From a virus: a stretch of DNA of 64,000 bases. Made by a program: the position numbers and the translations under genes. Below, piece after piece: positions 21,479-32,200 of this stretch; positions within the stretch are counted from its first letter, which is position 1; each line of letters opens with the position of its first letter. The notes beneath the pieces were generated by a model. That model ran no database searches. It worked only from the letters and a program-made list of their open reading frames with translations, and was not told the origin of the DNA. The stretch lies in IMG/VR virus record IMGVR_UViG_3300008952_000012, positions 1 through 64,000 of that record; one strand, written 5' to 3'.

Positions 21479-24400
21479 ATGGCTACTACGGCACCACGAT
21501 CTCTAAATCTAGAGTTATTTAGGACTAATTTTGATGACGAAAGCGACTTCGGGTCGGTTATTGCACAGGTGTCGAAGGCCAGCCTAGACTTGGTGTGGAA
21601 CGGTAAGTTTGATCCATCTGTCCCAAGTTTTTGGGCGGTTTATTTGCATATGGATGGTGAGCCAGCCAAGGGCTACTTGCCTATTACAGCCTTATACCCA
21701 AAGCTCAATCATCAGGGCACTGCCTATACTATTTCATGGGAAAGCCAGCCTAAGGCTCTATACGAAGAATTGGTTGCCAAGGGATATACCCATGCGACCG
21801 TGGCCGTCCGTAACCCGGCGGGAACCTACACCGGCTCCAACTTGGTTGCCCTTGCGGGCGACGGGGGCGGCGCGGGGAGACAGTGTCTTCCAGAAGGCAC
21901 GTTTGTCAGTTTTGACGGAGAGCCAAACGCCGGTGCCGATGGCAACCCCGAGACGGAAATACTTCTCGACTGGAACTACCTGTTAACCGATAGCGACGGT
22001 GACGGCGCTCCGGACTGCCCGCACGACGGGTTTCATATCTACAGGGGCGGTGAGCAAGTAGGAGATGTTGGTAGTACGGTTGCTGAGTATCTTGACCGAG
22101 GTCTCCTTGCTGGGACTTCCTATGTCTATACGTTGTACGCATACAACGAAGACGGGCAAGCTGATAATTACGCCTCTGTCGAGGTAGCTACTCACGCAGA
22201 GAACGAAGCGCCTATTGCGACCGACACTGAAGAGGGCTGGACACAAGGCCAAGACGCGTACACAGGCAGCTTTGTCGCGTCGGACCCCGATGGTGACGTT
22301 CTTACTTATTATGTAGCAGACGCGTATGTGAAAGATACCGATACCGGGAACGTATGGGGATCGGTCTCATATGACACCGCCAGCCCCACCTTCACGATCA
22401 CCGTGACGGACGCCACTTGGTATGGGTCTAGTTATATCGACTTCACGGTTTCCGACCCACACAACGAACACGATGATGGCCGCGTAACAATTAGTATGGC
22501 TGAGGCTGTGAACGAGCATCCCGTCGCCTCCTCATCATCCGAAACCGTAAACGAGGACGGATCTCTTGACGCGACTGCCGTTGCGTCCGATCCGGAGAAT
22601 GGCTCGTTAATTTATCATGTTGTGTCGCAACCCCAGAACGGGTCTTTAGCAAATGGGATCGACGGAACCGGGAATTATACGTACGATCCATCGGCAGAGT
22701 GGCATGGGACTGACTACTTCACATTTAGAGTGGAAGACCCTGAGGGGAACATATCAAATGTTGCCCAGGTAACCATAACGGTAGTGTCGGTCAACGACGC
22801 GCCAGAGATCACCATTACTGGTGACAACCCGTATGATGTGATGTTTACGGACCCGGGAACGTATGTAGACCCCGGGGCACTATGGTCGGACGTTGAAGAT
22901 GGATCGGGGCTTACTGCCGTAAGTGGGGATATTGTAAATCTGGCCAATTCGGGCAATTATTACATCAAGTACGACTACACTGATACTGATGGGGCCCCTG
23001 CGGATCAGGAAACAAGGACTGTTCGCGTCAACCTCGGCGCAGTACACGACTTAGCTGTCTCCCAGAATGAGGGCGCTCCCTCACAGGCGTTAGACCTTAA
23101 TTGGTCAGAGCCCCACACGCCAACAGCCGGTGACCCAGGCTACATAGCCGAAGCCAACATAATCTTTAAGATCTACTGCCAGCAATCACAGAGTGAAGAG
23201 CCCATCGCGATTGCCACCACCTCGCCGTTCATTGATACGGGCGACTGGTTAGACGGAGGGCTACAGCCGGATACCGAGTACACCTATTGGATCACTCGGC
23301 ACGACACCAACGGCTATTACTTACAAGCACAGGATGGAAACACGGCAAGCGGGAGAACCGCTTCGCAGAGCACGACCCCATCCCCGTGGTATCTATCGGT
23401 CTTAGACGGGATTCCTGAGCCATGGCATCAGTGCCGGTTGGAGTGGTCTCCCACGGTCGAAGAGACAGACATCACTGAGTTTAATCTCTACCAAAAGAAG
23501 GCAGAGGACACTTCGTGGGACCTTGTCTATACCGTAGACGTATCGGACGGGATCTTCCCAGATGACTTAAACCATCTACTGTCAGACCTAGATCCCGACA
23601 CGCAGTACCAATTTTATGTAACCGCTGCTAACTCTGCCGGTGAATCAGTTCCGTCCAATACGGCTGAGTTTACTACATCCCTCGTACCTACCGGCGTATT
23701 AACCGCTGATACGGATGAGGTAGGTGAATCCGCAGTAGTCACGGTGACTGGCGTCATACCTAATGGGTGGGGCTACACAACTGAAGACCCCGGTGATGAA
23801 ACAGACGTAACGCAGTGGCCTAACGTCACCCTAGTCACAAATGGGTCCATGTCTGACACAGCCGCTTACCCAGCGGGATCTCATGAGGTGTGGGTTGCGG
23901 GAATTGGTTACTCAGATCCAACACACCACATTCAGTTTGAAACATACTCTGGGATCTCACCAGACGTTACGCCAGAAGCAGCTATTGCGCAGGATAACGT
24001 AACACTGTCTTGTTCGGTGCCCCATAGCGGCTCAAACGACTGGACAAGTGTCTTTTACGCTGTCGATTTAGTGGGCTGGGCGGGGAATCCCGGAGACTCG
24101 CTCCTTGGGACATCGTTCATCAACGGTCTTCCTGACGAAAGCGGAGATTTTTCCGTTGATGTGAGTATGCACCCTCCGGGCGTGTACGACGTTACTTTTA
24201 TTGGCGCGTATAACGAGGACGGCGATCAGGAGCAGTGCGGCACACAATCTTCCGCTATCACCTTCCATCGATACCGAGGGATAGATGATATCTTGGTGCA
24301 GGTAACTGGGCACGACGGAATACCGGACAATGTGAACATCACTGTTTTCGGAACGGGCCCAGACACCCCCCACGGGTGGAGGTATTCTACCTCCGGCCCT

Positions 24401-26284
24401 CCGGTAGATGAGTCCGGGAACATTTTGACGGACCTGAACAACTGGGAAGGAAGCGTCTTCGTTGAAGGCGAAGTCGCCCCAGCGGGAACAAACAAAACCA
24501 TAACGATTGATCAGGCAGGCACGTACACACTATTCGCAATGGCGTGTTGGGCGGATGGTACCCCAATCGTGGCCGCGAACACCCATCACGGGTTCGTGTT
24601 CTACCCAAGAGTCGTTGTGCGCCCCCACCCATACATGGGCCTGACGGAAGTGACGCTTACCAAGGACGGTGGGGACATAACGATCACAGCGAAGGGTGAC
24701 TACCATCACTGGCACTATACGGTGAACGAACTGTTTACCACCTCTCGCAACGGGGCGATGATCGACCCAGCCGAGGGGACGGAAGTGCTTAGCGGGGAAA
24801 CCGCCACGTTCACCCCCGACAAAAACGGTAAGTACGTTATCTATGTAGCTGCTGTTGATCACAGGCATAGGCTGGTCCCAGGTAGCCCAACGGCAGGGGT
24901 TGCGGCTGTACATGTCCGGCTTTTCTTGTGGGGAGACATTCCCACCATAGACCCCCCAAGCACGTACGACCCTCAGGCAATTGTCCTCCCGGGCGGCGTG
25001 TTCGCCCAGTACCCCGAGACGATTGACGCTGATGGGAAGTCAACGGGCCCGGTAACTGTAACGGATGTCGAGTTCAGCGCTGCGATTGGGTTTGCTAGCG
25101 TTCCGACGTTGACCGCAATGGCTGCGTACGGAGACTTCGGCTTCAGAAGTCTGATCATGCTTCACCAGTCTGTGGGAGCAGATTTCTTTAATAGCTCATC
25201 GGTGGACTTCAATGCTGATGTGGCGAATGGGTTTGTTACGACAGATAATTCCATTATGGAGGCAATGTCTGGGACTTTGGAGACAGGGATTGGAACAGGG
25301 ATTATGCACCTGGAAGAGGCGCTCGACTTCCCGGCAGCCTATGTGGGTTGGCGTTTAGATGAGATGTACAAAAACGGAGATGTTGACTTCCAAGCTTGGG
25401 ATCAGGTCGTAAACGGTGGCTCTATCCAGATCCCTTACCAAAATGAGGATACGGGGGAGACCGAGATCTATCATAACGTAGCTAACACCGTCCGTTGGCA
25501 GTACCACGTGACCAACCCCCTGACAAACCCAAGAGGGGGCGCTTTTTATGATCCACAGAGAACAGCCGAGAGTGACCTACGCAAAAAGTTAGCGGATGAC
25601 ATGGATAGTCCCTACACGAGTGCATACATGTACGAGACTCTCAACATGCCCGTAAAAACCTACGCGGCATCGGGCGCATGGAATGATAAGGCACGCATTG
25701 CACACTCCTGGTCAGATTTAAAATTAGACAGAGATCTCTCAGGTAGAGGGGCAAGGTACTGCCCTAAGCAAAAAATCGCCACCATCCCTGTAGACCCGTA
25801 CTTCGGAAACGGGCCGATAGAAGACGTAAATATTAGCTCTACAACAGGAGACAGAGAGAACCTGGATATTTCAAATCTCCCGTTTACTCACGGACCAATT
25901 GATTGGCATTGGGATATTGGGTTTTCCCACGCTTACACGTGGGCTTCCGTAGCGGGCTCTAGCATTGTGCACCGGGGTGACGTTCAGGACTGGGACACCT
26001 ACGTTTGTTACAAGGAGTGGATGGGAGTAGACCCCGACACACTGGTAACCCTCCCAATGGAGGAGCAGTCGCAGTTCATCCAAAGAGAGTGGGACTACGA
26101 GTGGAATGAAACCCCCGAGCTTCCGGCAACAGGGCAGCGACGAGATGAGTGGCTTTTCGTTGTTTATCTCGAAGCGGCGGTTCTTGGGTTAGAGCTTGAA
26201 ACGTCCGGGTGGGAGCCTCCAGCAGACGAGGTGGCCAGATACAGCGGCGTGAACGCAAGACATAAAGCCTTGGTTAAAAAATGA
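21479..26284 (+). CDS. Multi-Ig-domain virion surface protein
   Basis: 1601 residues, acidic. Residues 130-240 contain a calcium-type loop (DSDGDGAPDC, about 171) and a fibronectin-III-like domain. Residues 241-443 hold two cadherin/VCBS-like domains, each with DPDGDVLTY or DPENGSLIY cores and the YDPSAEWHGTDYFTF pattern. Residues 443-525 resemble the DUF5011 Ig fold (TDPGTYVDPGA). Fibronectin-III-like domains follow (525-740), then further Ig-like repeats to about 1150. The last 450 residues are unlike the rest and rich in Trp, Tyr and His. Such stacks decorate tails and capsids and bind the cell surface weakly. No signal peptide, consistent with assembly in the cytoplasm. Ribosome site weak. 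Confidence 0.8.
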   Translation: MATTAPRSLNLELFRTNFDDESDFGSVIAQVSKASLDLVWNGKFDPSVPSFWAVYLHMDGEPAKGYLPITALYPKLNHQGTAYTISWESQPKALYEELVAKGYTHATVAVRNPAGTYTGSNLVALAGDGGGAGRQCLPEGTFVSFDGEPNAGADGNPETEILLDWNYLLTDSDGDGAPDCPHDGFHIYRGGEQVGDVGSTVAEYLDRGLLAGTSYVYTLYAYNEDGQADNYASVEVATHAENEAPIATDTEEGWTQGQDAYTGSFVASDPDGDVLTYYVADAYVKDTDTGNVWGSVSYDTASPTFTITVTDATWYGSSYIDFTVSDPHNEHDDGRVTISMAEAVNEHPVASSSSETVNEDGSLDATAVASDPENGSLIYHVVSQPQNGSLANGIDGTGNYTYDPSAEWHGTDYFTFRVEDPEGNISNVAQVTITVVSVNDAPEITITGDNPYDVMFTDPGTYVDPGALWSDVEDGSGLTAVSGDIVNLANSGNYYIKYDYTDTDGAPADQETRTVRVNLGAVHDLAVSQNEGAPSQALDLNWSEPHTPTAGDPGYIAEANIIFKIYCQQSQSEEPIAIATTSPFIDTGDWLDGGLQPDTEYTYWITRHDTNGYYLQAQDGNTASGRTASQSTTPSPWYLSVLDGIPEPWHQCRLEWSPTVEETDITEFNLYQKKAEDTSWDLVYTVDVSDGIFPDDLNHLLSDLDPDTQYQFYVTAANSAGESVPSNTAEFTTSLVPTGVLTADTDEVGESAVVTVTGVIPNGWGYTTEDPGDETDVTQWPNVTLVTNGSMSDTAAYPAGSHEVWVAGIGYSDPTHHIQFETYSGISPDVTPEAAIAQDNVTLSCSVPHSGSNDWTSVFYAVDLVGWAGNPGDSLLGTSFINGLPDESGDFSVDVSMHPPGVYDVTFIGAYNEDGDQEQCGTQSSAITFHRYRGIDDILVQVTGHDGIPDNVNITVFGTGPDTPHGWRYSTSGPPVDESGNILTDLNNWEGSVFVEGEVAPAGTNKTITIDQAGTYTLFAMACWADGTPIVAANTHHGFVFYPRVVVRPHPYMGLTEVTLTKDGGDITITAKGDYHHWHYTVNELFTTSRNGAMIDPAEGTEVLSGETATFTPDKNGKYVIYVAAVDHRHRLVPGSPTAGVAAVHVRLFLWGDIPTIDPPSTYDPQAIVLPGGVFAQYPETIDADGKSTGPVTVTDVEFSAAIGFASVPTLTAMAAYGDFGFRSLIMLHQSVGADFFNSSSVDFNADVANGFVTTDNSIMEAMSGTLETGIGTGIMHLEEALDFPAAYVGWRLDEMYKNGDVDFQAWDQVVNGGSIQIPYQNEDTGETEIYHNVANTVRWQYHVTNPLTNPRGGAFYDPQRTAESDLRKKLADDMDSPYTSAYMYETLNMPVKTYAASGAWNDKARIAHSWSDLKLDRDLSGRGARYCPKQKIATIPVDPYFGNGPIEDVNISSTTGDRENLDISNLPFTHGPIDWHWDIGFSHAYTWASVAGSSIVHRGDVQDWDTYVCYKEWMGVDPDTLVTLPMEEQSQFIQREWDYEWNETPELPATGQRRDEWLFVVYLEAAVLGLELETSGWEPPADEVARYSGVNARHKALVKK

Positions 26285-26679
26285 ACATTAATAGAAACTC
26301 AACTGCGATTATTATCGCCCTAATAACTGGGCTGGCGGGGCTTGGAACGTCTATTGTCAACAGATGGACACCGAACGAGATGTCTGTCGCTCAGAGCGAG
26401 AAGATGGGCCGCAAGAGTTATAAGGCCACTAAGGCCTCTATCGAAAACGTGGCTGAGGATGTGGACGCCAACGCCAAGCGGCTGGACATCTTAGAGCACA
26501 CAATCATACTCCAGAATCGCACCATTCAGTTCCTAATGGCTGATGTTGGTGTTCATTCACCGAACGTACCGGCTGCCCCGAAACTCCCGGACGAGCCTGC
26601 TGGGCTCATGGAGAAGAGAACGCCTACGCGTGTGCGCGGTGCGCCACCTTCGTATGATGCAGCGCAGAAGGCACCATGA
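26281..26679 (+). CDS. Membrane-anchored coiled-coil protein, possible inner spanin
   Basis: The ATG overlaps the previous stop (ATGA). Residues 8-26 form one N-terminal membrane helix (TAIIIALITGLAGLGTSIV), then a helical stretch with heptad pattern (about 45-90) and a proline-rich end. One membrane anchor plus a periplasmic helix followed by an overlapping lipoprotein gene is the arrangement of Rz/Rz1 spanins. The call rests on architecture only. Confidence 0.55.
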   Translation: MNINRNSTAIIIALITGLAGLGTSIVNRWTPNEMSVAQSEKMGRKSYKATKASIENVAEDVDANAKRLDILEHTIILQNRTIQFLMADVGVHSPNVPAAPKLPDEPAGLMEKRTPTRVRGAPPSYDAAQKAP

Positions 26680-26984
26680 TGAAGTATTTACTAGCAGTTA
26701 TCGCATTAGCGGCAGCCATCGCATGTATGGATGGTGGTGAGGGGGATCTACTCAATGACTCCTTCGAACGAACTACCGGCATCGGTGGTACGTGGCACGA
26801 CCGTTATATCGAAGACAATTGCAGCAGATGCCCCGATTGCTGTGTGGTTGAGGACTTCGGGAAGTACGATGATCCCAATTGGAAGCCCGAAGAGTACCCG
26901 TGCAGCGAGAGATCCCCACGGAGCAACTGCTTTGAAGAACCCGGTTGGGCGGACGCCTGGACGCCACCAGACGATGAGGAGTAA
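26676..26984 (+). CDS. Cys-rich lipoprotein-like protein, possible outer spanin
   Basis: Starts MMKYLLAVIALAAAIAC, overlapping the previous stop. The signal is short, with a lipobox-like AIAC and Cys17. The mature part is acidic with seven more cysteines (CSRCPDCC near 50-57) and proline-rich segments. Known outer spanins are usually short and proline-rich, so the cysteines are unusual. It may be a lipoprotein of another kind. Confidence 0.55.
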   Translation: MMKYLLAVIALAAAIACMDGGEGDLLNDSFERTTGIGGTWHDRYIEDNCSRCPDCCVVEDFGKYDDPNWKPEEYPCSERSPRSNCFEEPGWADAWTPPDDEE

Positions 26985-26987
26985 TAG

Positions 26988-27275
26988 ATGATCAATGTAC
27001 AGCACTTAATCGGCATGCGCGAAGAGATGGAGGACATCTACCAGCGCGAAGCGTCAACCCTCAATAAGGTTGCCGTAAGCCTCTCTCAGCAGGGCTTTGA
27101 CCCGAAGACCATAAAAAAGATGAAGGCTACAGCCATGAAATCAGTGAAAGCGGGCCCACAGCAGGCATCGCCCGGACAGCAGCAACTGGCAGCTAAGCTT
27201 GAGGCTGCGGGGAGAAAGTTTAGAGAACAGCGGCAGATGAATCCAGCGCAGGCCCAACAGAGGGCAATGACCTAA
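26988..27275 (+). CDS. Small helical Gln-rich protein, 95 aa
   Basis: AGGAG lies 7 nt before the ATG, right after the lipoprotein-like gene. The product is basic and helical, with a Gln/Ala-rich second half (QQASPGQQQLAAKLEAAG). It has the composition of a scaffold or virion filler. Function unknown. Confidence 0.65.
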   Translation: MINVQHLIGMREEMEDIYQREASTLNKVAVSLSQQGFDPKTIKKMKATAMKSVKAGPQQASPGQQQLAAKLEAAGRKFREQRQMNPAQAQQRAMT

Positions 27276-27287
27276 AGAGTTTTCTTC

Positions 27288-27333
27288 GGGTGCTTTCACC
27301 CACACCGTTTACAGTCATATTATTACTGTAAAC
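27288..27333 (+). promoter_or_regulatory. Tandem hairpins ahead of 27351
   Basis: GGGTG-CTTT-CACCC (27288-27301) is followed after 5 nt by GTTTACAGT and ACTGTAAAC (9-bp perfect arms, 27307-27333) around an AT-only-but-one loop. The second ends 17 nt before the next ATG. No T run follows, so attenuation, RNase processing or protein binding is more likely than simple termination. Confidence 0.45.
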
Positions 27334-27350
27334 AGATGTGAGGAGGGCAC

Positions 27351-27491
27351 ATGGCCGAAGTAGCGTTGGTGATAATAAGTTTAGGGTTAATATGTCTAGA
27401 TCATGTACTAACAGTTCACGAAATGAACAAGCAGCACGAGAAGCTTAAAAATACGATAGACTCAGAAATGAGACGTATTATTAAGAAGTAA
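27351..27491 (+). CDS. Small membrane protein, 46 aa
   Basis: MAEVALVIISLGLICLDHVL gives one membrane helix; the remaining residues form a charged helix (NKQHEKLKNTIDSEMRRIIKK). GGAGG lies 6 nt before the ATG. Stands between the tandem hairpins and the tail genes. Unknown role, possibly lysis-related given neighbours at 26281-26984. Confidence 0.65.
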   Translation: MAEVALVIISLGLICLDHVLTVHEMNKQHEKLKNTIDSEMRRIIKK

Positions 27492-27504
27492 TAAAGGAGG
27501 TCAC

Positions 27505-29199
27505 ATGGGAAATTCAGTTGTTCTAGTAGAGCCAGACCCCTTTATCGGCGTTGGTAGAAAAGTAACCAGCTACATCCCCAACTACCGCCTCGACAGCGAA
27601 GACTTAGCAAAACAAAAAAGAGCGGCTGCTGACGGGAAAGACGGAAACATCTCTTTTGGGGATATCCAGTATGTGTCCAGGCCCTTAAATGGGATCGCCA
27701 CTAAACCGAACACCCATGCGTACATCCAGATTCTTAACGCTGATGCCCAAGTAATTAAGGTATTTAATCAGCTAGGCATGCCCGGAGGCGTGGGCCAGTC
27801 TGGCGACAGACAGAGCCCAGAGCACGGAGATCCGCCTATCCCGTTTGCGCAGTATGCAAAGAGACAAGAACACTCGCATTCATCTAATGCGAAGCGGGTG
27901 AATGCTGCCCCTGTAAACGGAACTGTGATTGGGGATGAAACCCCGTACGGAGACACGCGATTAACCACGCCTGGAATGGGCGTTGATGAGCAGGGGAACC
28001 CGCAATCACATGCGTGGACTGATTGGATTCTGAACGCCGTCCGGGAGATCAGGATGGAGAAGACACAGCTAGTTGAGACCTTCGGGGACAGCTACCTGTA
28101 CGCCTTTGGCGAAAAACCCCGTGTCCTTGGGTTCTCCGGTTTGTTGATGAATACGCTTGATTACAACTGGCGGGCCGTGTTTTGGGAGAACTGGGACAGG
28201 TACTTCCGCGCTACACGCCTGATTGAGATGGACGCCAGAATGTACATTAGCTGGGAGGACATCGTTGTAGAGGGGTACCCAATCCAGGCCGTAGCCCAGG
28301 AGTCTTCCGACAGCCCGAACGCACTATCGTTTACGTTCCAGTTCTACGTAACTAACTACTGGAACATGTCCATGGTTAACGTGAAGTCACTGGCGTCGGC
28401 CAAGAAGAAATACCACTTGGCCATGTCTCGGTCGATGTACCAGCACTCAAAGATGTTCGACTGGGAGATCAAGAGCGATCTCTTTTCGGTGTTCGATACG
28501 ATTCTGGGTAAGGGCGCTGCAAGCCACATGTTCCTACCATTCACAGAGCAAGGCGGGGCCTTCGGAAAGGAGACCCACGAGCTAAGTGAGATGGAGAAAC
28601 TTGGTCTGAGGAGCCTCAAAAAGGCTTCTGACGCTTTGACCAAGCTACCTTTCAAGCTCGCTACCCTGAAGGCAGCCAATATCACGGCCTTCTTAAACGC
28701 TACCCTGCTACAGCTTACTTTTGATGCCCTGAAAACAACGGGGTCCGTAGCAACCCAGGCAGCAGAAAAGGCGATGAAGGCTCAGCGTGGTGAGATTAAC
28801 GCTTGGTTTGGCTATCTAGGGGCCTTACTAGATACCGGCCTTCAGCGACATGCTGGCCGATGGGACGGGAACAAGGGCTCTTTTGACACCCACACCCTCT
28901 CCATGATGGGCGACTTGTTTAGACAAGGAAGCATCGACAGGCTTGTTCAGAGGATGTCGTACCAACTGGTGGGTCTTCTTGGCGTCGCCGGGAGGTACCG
29001 AGCTTCCACCACAGAGGTGGATATAACGCACGGAAGCAACATGAAGTACGGTGCTGCCCCAGGCGCTGCGGTTGTAATCCATCAGTCACCCGTGAACGCA
29101 AACAGCACTACAGATTTATCGATCATTACCAATGAAGCTATCGAAGGCACTGCTGACCAGGAAGGTTCAGCAGAGACCGGTGATGAGTTCGCGCTATAG
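27505..29199 (+). CDS. Tail-tip/baseplate structural protein, 564 aa
   Basis: AGGAGG precedes the ATG. The central part (residues 185-290) has a compact, aromatic-rich beta domain containing ETFGDSYLYAFGEKPRVLGF and DYNWRAVFWENWDRYFRATR, a pattern I associate with conserved tail proteins of large myoviruses near the tube end. The last 230 residues are helical. It is followed by the 1187-residue hub-like gene. Assignment rests on gene order and fold type. Confidence 0.65.
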   Translation: MGNSVVLVEPDPFIGVGRKVTSYIPNYRLDSEDLAKQKRAAADGKDGNISFGDIQYVSRPLNGIATKPNTHAYIQILNADAQVIKVFNQLGMPGGVGQSGDRQSPEHGDPPIPFAQYAKRQEHSHSSNAKRVNAAPVNGTVIGDETPYGDTRLTTPGMGVDEQGNPQSHAWTDWILNAVREIRMEKTQLVETFGDSYLYAFGEKPRVLGFSGLLMNTLDYNWRAVFWENWDRYFRATRLIEMDARMYISWEDIVVEGYPIQAVAQESSDSPNALSFTFQFYVTNYWNMSMVNVKSLASAKKKYHLAMSRSMYQHSKMFDWEIKSDLFSVFDTILGKGAASHMFLPFTEQGGAFGKETHELSEMEKLGLRSLKKASDALTKLPFKLATLKAANITAFLNATLLQLTFDALKTTGSVATQAAEKAMKAQRGEINAWFGYLGALLDTGLQRHAGRWDGNKGSFDTHTLSMMGDLFRQGSIDRLVQRMSYQLVGLLGVAGRYRASTTEVDITHGSNMKYGAAPGAAVVIHQSPVNANSTTDLSIITNEAIEGTADQEGSAETGDEFAL

Positions 29200-29209
29200 G
29201 GGTTTTTGA

Positions 29210-32200
29210 ATGGGCAGTGGGAAAACACAGGTATATGGTCGCTACGTCGGCTTCCGCGTATTCATCGAGGGTATCGAGATAGATGTCATCGAGGGAACCG
29301 TCACGGGAGGCATTATGTCCCCGTGCACGGCCAATGTGACTATCCCCTTCAATGACTACGCGCACAAATTCTTGCCGAGATCGCTGGTTCATGTGTTTTT
29401 CATGGACTCAAAGTGGGAGGTCGGAGCAGAGGCCATTCGGAAGGAAGGCGAGGACGTTAGCCTGCCAGCCAAAGTTTTACACTATAACAAGTCCGGTGTT
29501 GCAGAGGCACAGGGTGCGGATGCCAAAAAACTTACCGAAACGGCTGCTCACCTAGTTGATAAGAACGACCCACTTAACTGGAAGCTCTTATTTGTTGGGG
29601 AGCTTATCGGGTACAAATATCAGAAGGTTGGCGCTATTCGCCAGATCGTTTTGATGTGTCAAGACATGACCTCATACCTGCAACAGGCCAAGTTGCACTG
29701 GGGCAGGCAAAACACCAGCCTTAGCAGCTATAAACAGGCCATCTTTGCTGGCGCAACCCAGCTTTATAGAGGGAAGAGTAGGGTTGATAGCTCTAGCGAT
29801 CTCGCAAAGCTTCTATCCGTGCGGTCGTCTATTATGCCACAAGTCCCTGGACTGCTCGGCGGACTCGTCGCCACCCTAGAGTCAGTAACTGGGGTCTTTG
29901 CTCCAGAAGCCACTAAGAAGTTTAGGGGCGTAAGCGATTTCATGAGTCAAGCCGAATTGAGGCTTCATCTGACTCGTATGATAGGCGCTTCCGAGAAAGA
30001 CGATACAACGGCTACGTTTATAAGTAGCAGATCGTTCAAAAGATACCTGAGAAAGCTCACAAAAGCCCAAAAGGGGACAGCTTCTTATTACGATCTAATG
30101 AACGTCATTCTTCAGAAGTGCTACCAGCAGTGGAACTCTGTACCAGCCCCTCCGTATATCGACAGCGGATCGATCAAGGTAGAGTGGCTAAAGAAGATAA
30201 GCGGGTTTAACTATAAGAACGACCCGTCAGTAAATCCGTTTTTTAAAGATGTAGACGCTGTGTATGAGGAGGTGTCGAAAAAACTCCTTACAGGCAAGAA
30301 AAGAAGGGCCCAAACCATCGCCACGTCTGGCAATACCACAGACGCCTCAAAGAGCATTAAGCTGACCTCCGATTTCATCCGCACAAAGCGTGAGGGCGAC
30401 GCAGAGAAAGTGGATACGCAGACCCACAAAGAAGTGGCAAAGTTCACCAAGAAAAGGCTGGGGACCGGAGGCAGCCACGGGACTCAGAGCGATATACGAG
30501 ATAAGGGGACCAAGATTTACCAAGACGCCGTTAAGGAGGCAGGTGGCAAGCCCGGTTCCAGGGGAGGCGTTGCGTCTGTAGGAAACTCGGCCAAGGTTAA
30601 AGCCGCCAGAAAGGTTAGTCAGGCATACCAGCTAGTTGCCGACGCAAAGGTTGATATTGACTCGTTGGAGGACAAGAAGGGGGATGACCACCCCCATCAC
30701 ACACAATCCGTGTATTACGGCATCAAGTCTAAGCTTGAGCAAGCCAGGGCGCTGTTAGCGAAATCAGCGGGTATTCGCTACGAGAAGAAGCACAAGTTTG
30801 AGAAGATTAACCCCCGACTCCACTGCTTCTTGTTTCACCCGGACCTATTTATGGTCCCCCCGCCCAAGTGCAATGTGCTTTTCCCGGACCACATCCAGTC
30901 GCTCACATTCAGCCGTGGCTGGATGAGTGAAATAACCAGGGTGTGGATGCACGGCAGGACTGAGTCAGGGAGGGCACGGAAGAACTGCTATTTCTCCCCA
31001 AACACAAGCATTCTTACCTCAAGCGATATGCTTTCTGAGACCGCAGTGAAGAAGGGCCATACTTTCATGATGCGGCACGAGCGGTATACGGGGATCAACT
31101 CTGTGATCGTAGGCCTTGGGGACAACGGAATATTCAAGAAAATCCACGTCAAGGGCTTAGCTAAGGCCAAGAAAGACGCCAGGGAGAAGTTCAAGGGGGA
31201 CAAGAGCCCCGAAGCAAAACAGAAGATCGAGGACGAGATCAGTATGTTTACTGGTCCGGCGCAGCACTCACCGCAAGCACACTTACAGCGTGCTGCGAAC
31301 TACATGTTTTGGGTCAACCGTTACTCATCAAGAGTTATTAGGGTGCATGCCCGATTCTCCCCACAGCTTGTTGTTGGGATGCCTTGTTTGATTTTAGACC
31401 CTATGCGGGGGAGCAAAAGCAGGTTCATACAGGACAAAACGACGGAGCTATTCAAGGCCGACACCAATGTGCGGGAAGTTCAGTCCATTATCCCAGAGAA
31501 CGCTGGGGAGGTCATAAAGACCACGACGCCTAAGGGGACTCACTTTGTTGGGACAATCGCGAGTCTCCAACATACGTACGCTGCCGATGGTGGGGCAAAC
31601 ACGCTGATTCAGCTTGTTAAATGCAGAGAACACAACGAAGCCCATGATGTTTTCAAGGATGACGACAACCCTAAAGACGGCAAGTTTGACACGAAGCGTG
31701 TAAAAAAGAAGCCGTGGAGACGGGAGATAAAGCCAAAGGGAACCGACCACTCAAGCGAAAACGGCTTATCAGCGACCGGGTCATTCCAAACAGGCACCTC
31801 AACACAGGGGAACCTAGAGGAAGACATGGATGCCATCATGGGCAACCAGAAGGTCAAGGGGCGAAAATACGTCGTAGAAGCGGTTCACGCCAAGGGCTCA
31901 ACAAAGCCGGTACCAAGCAAGCTCCTGTACGGCCAGACCCCTGAGGGCCACAGGTTTTCCCCGGGTGACAGAAGCGAAGGACGCGACGGAGTAGAGGTTA
32001 AGATCTTTCAGGTCGGGACATCTAAGGTGCCAAAGGATGTGAATTTCACGTTTGAGGCCATGGCCACACCACCCTGGTTCGCAGATATTTATCACGCCGC
32101 TAATATCGGCGCAGAATATTACCAGCCTATGATGGGGTGCCAGTCCGTGGTGGATGGCTCTCTTATAGATTTAGCGGACGGCGAAGAGTGGAAAAAGGGC

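Noticed and set aside
27288-27333. Rho-independent terminator
   Set aside because: Neither strand has a T run after the hairpins.
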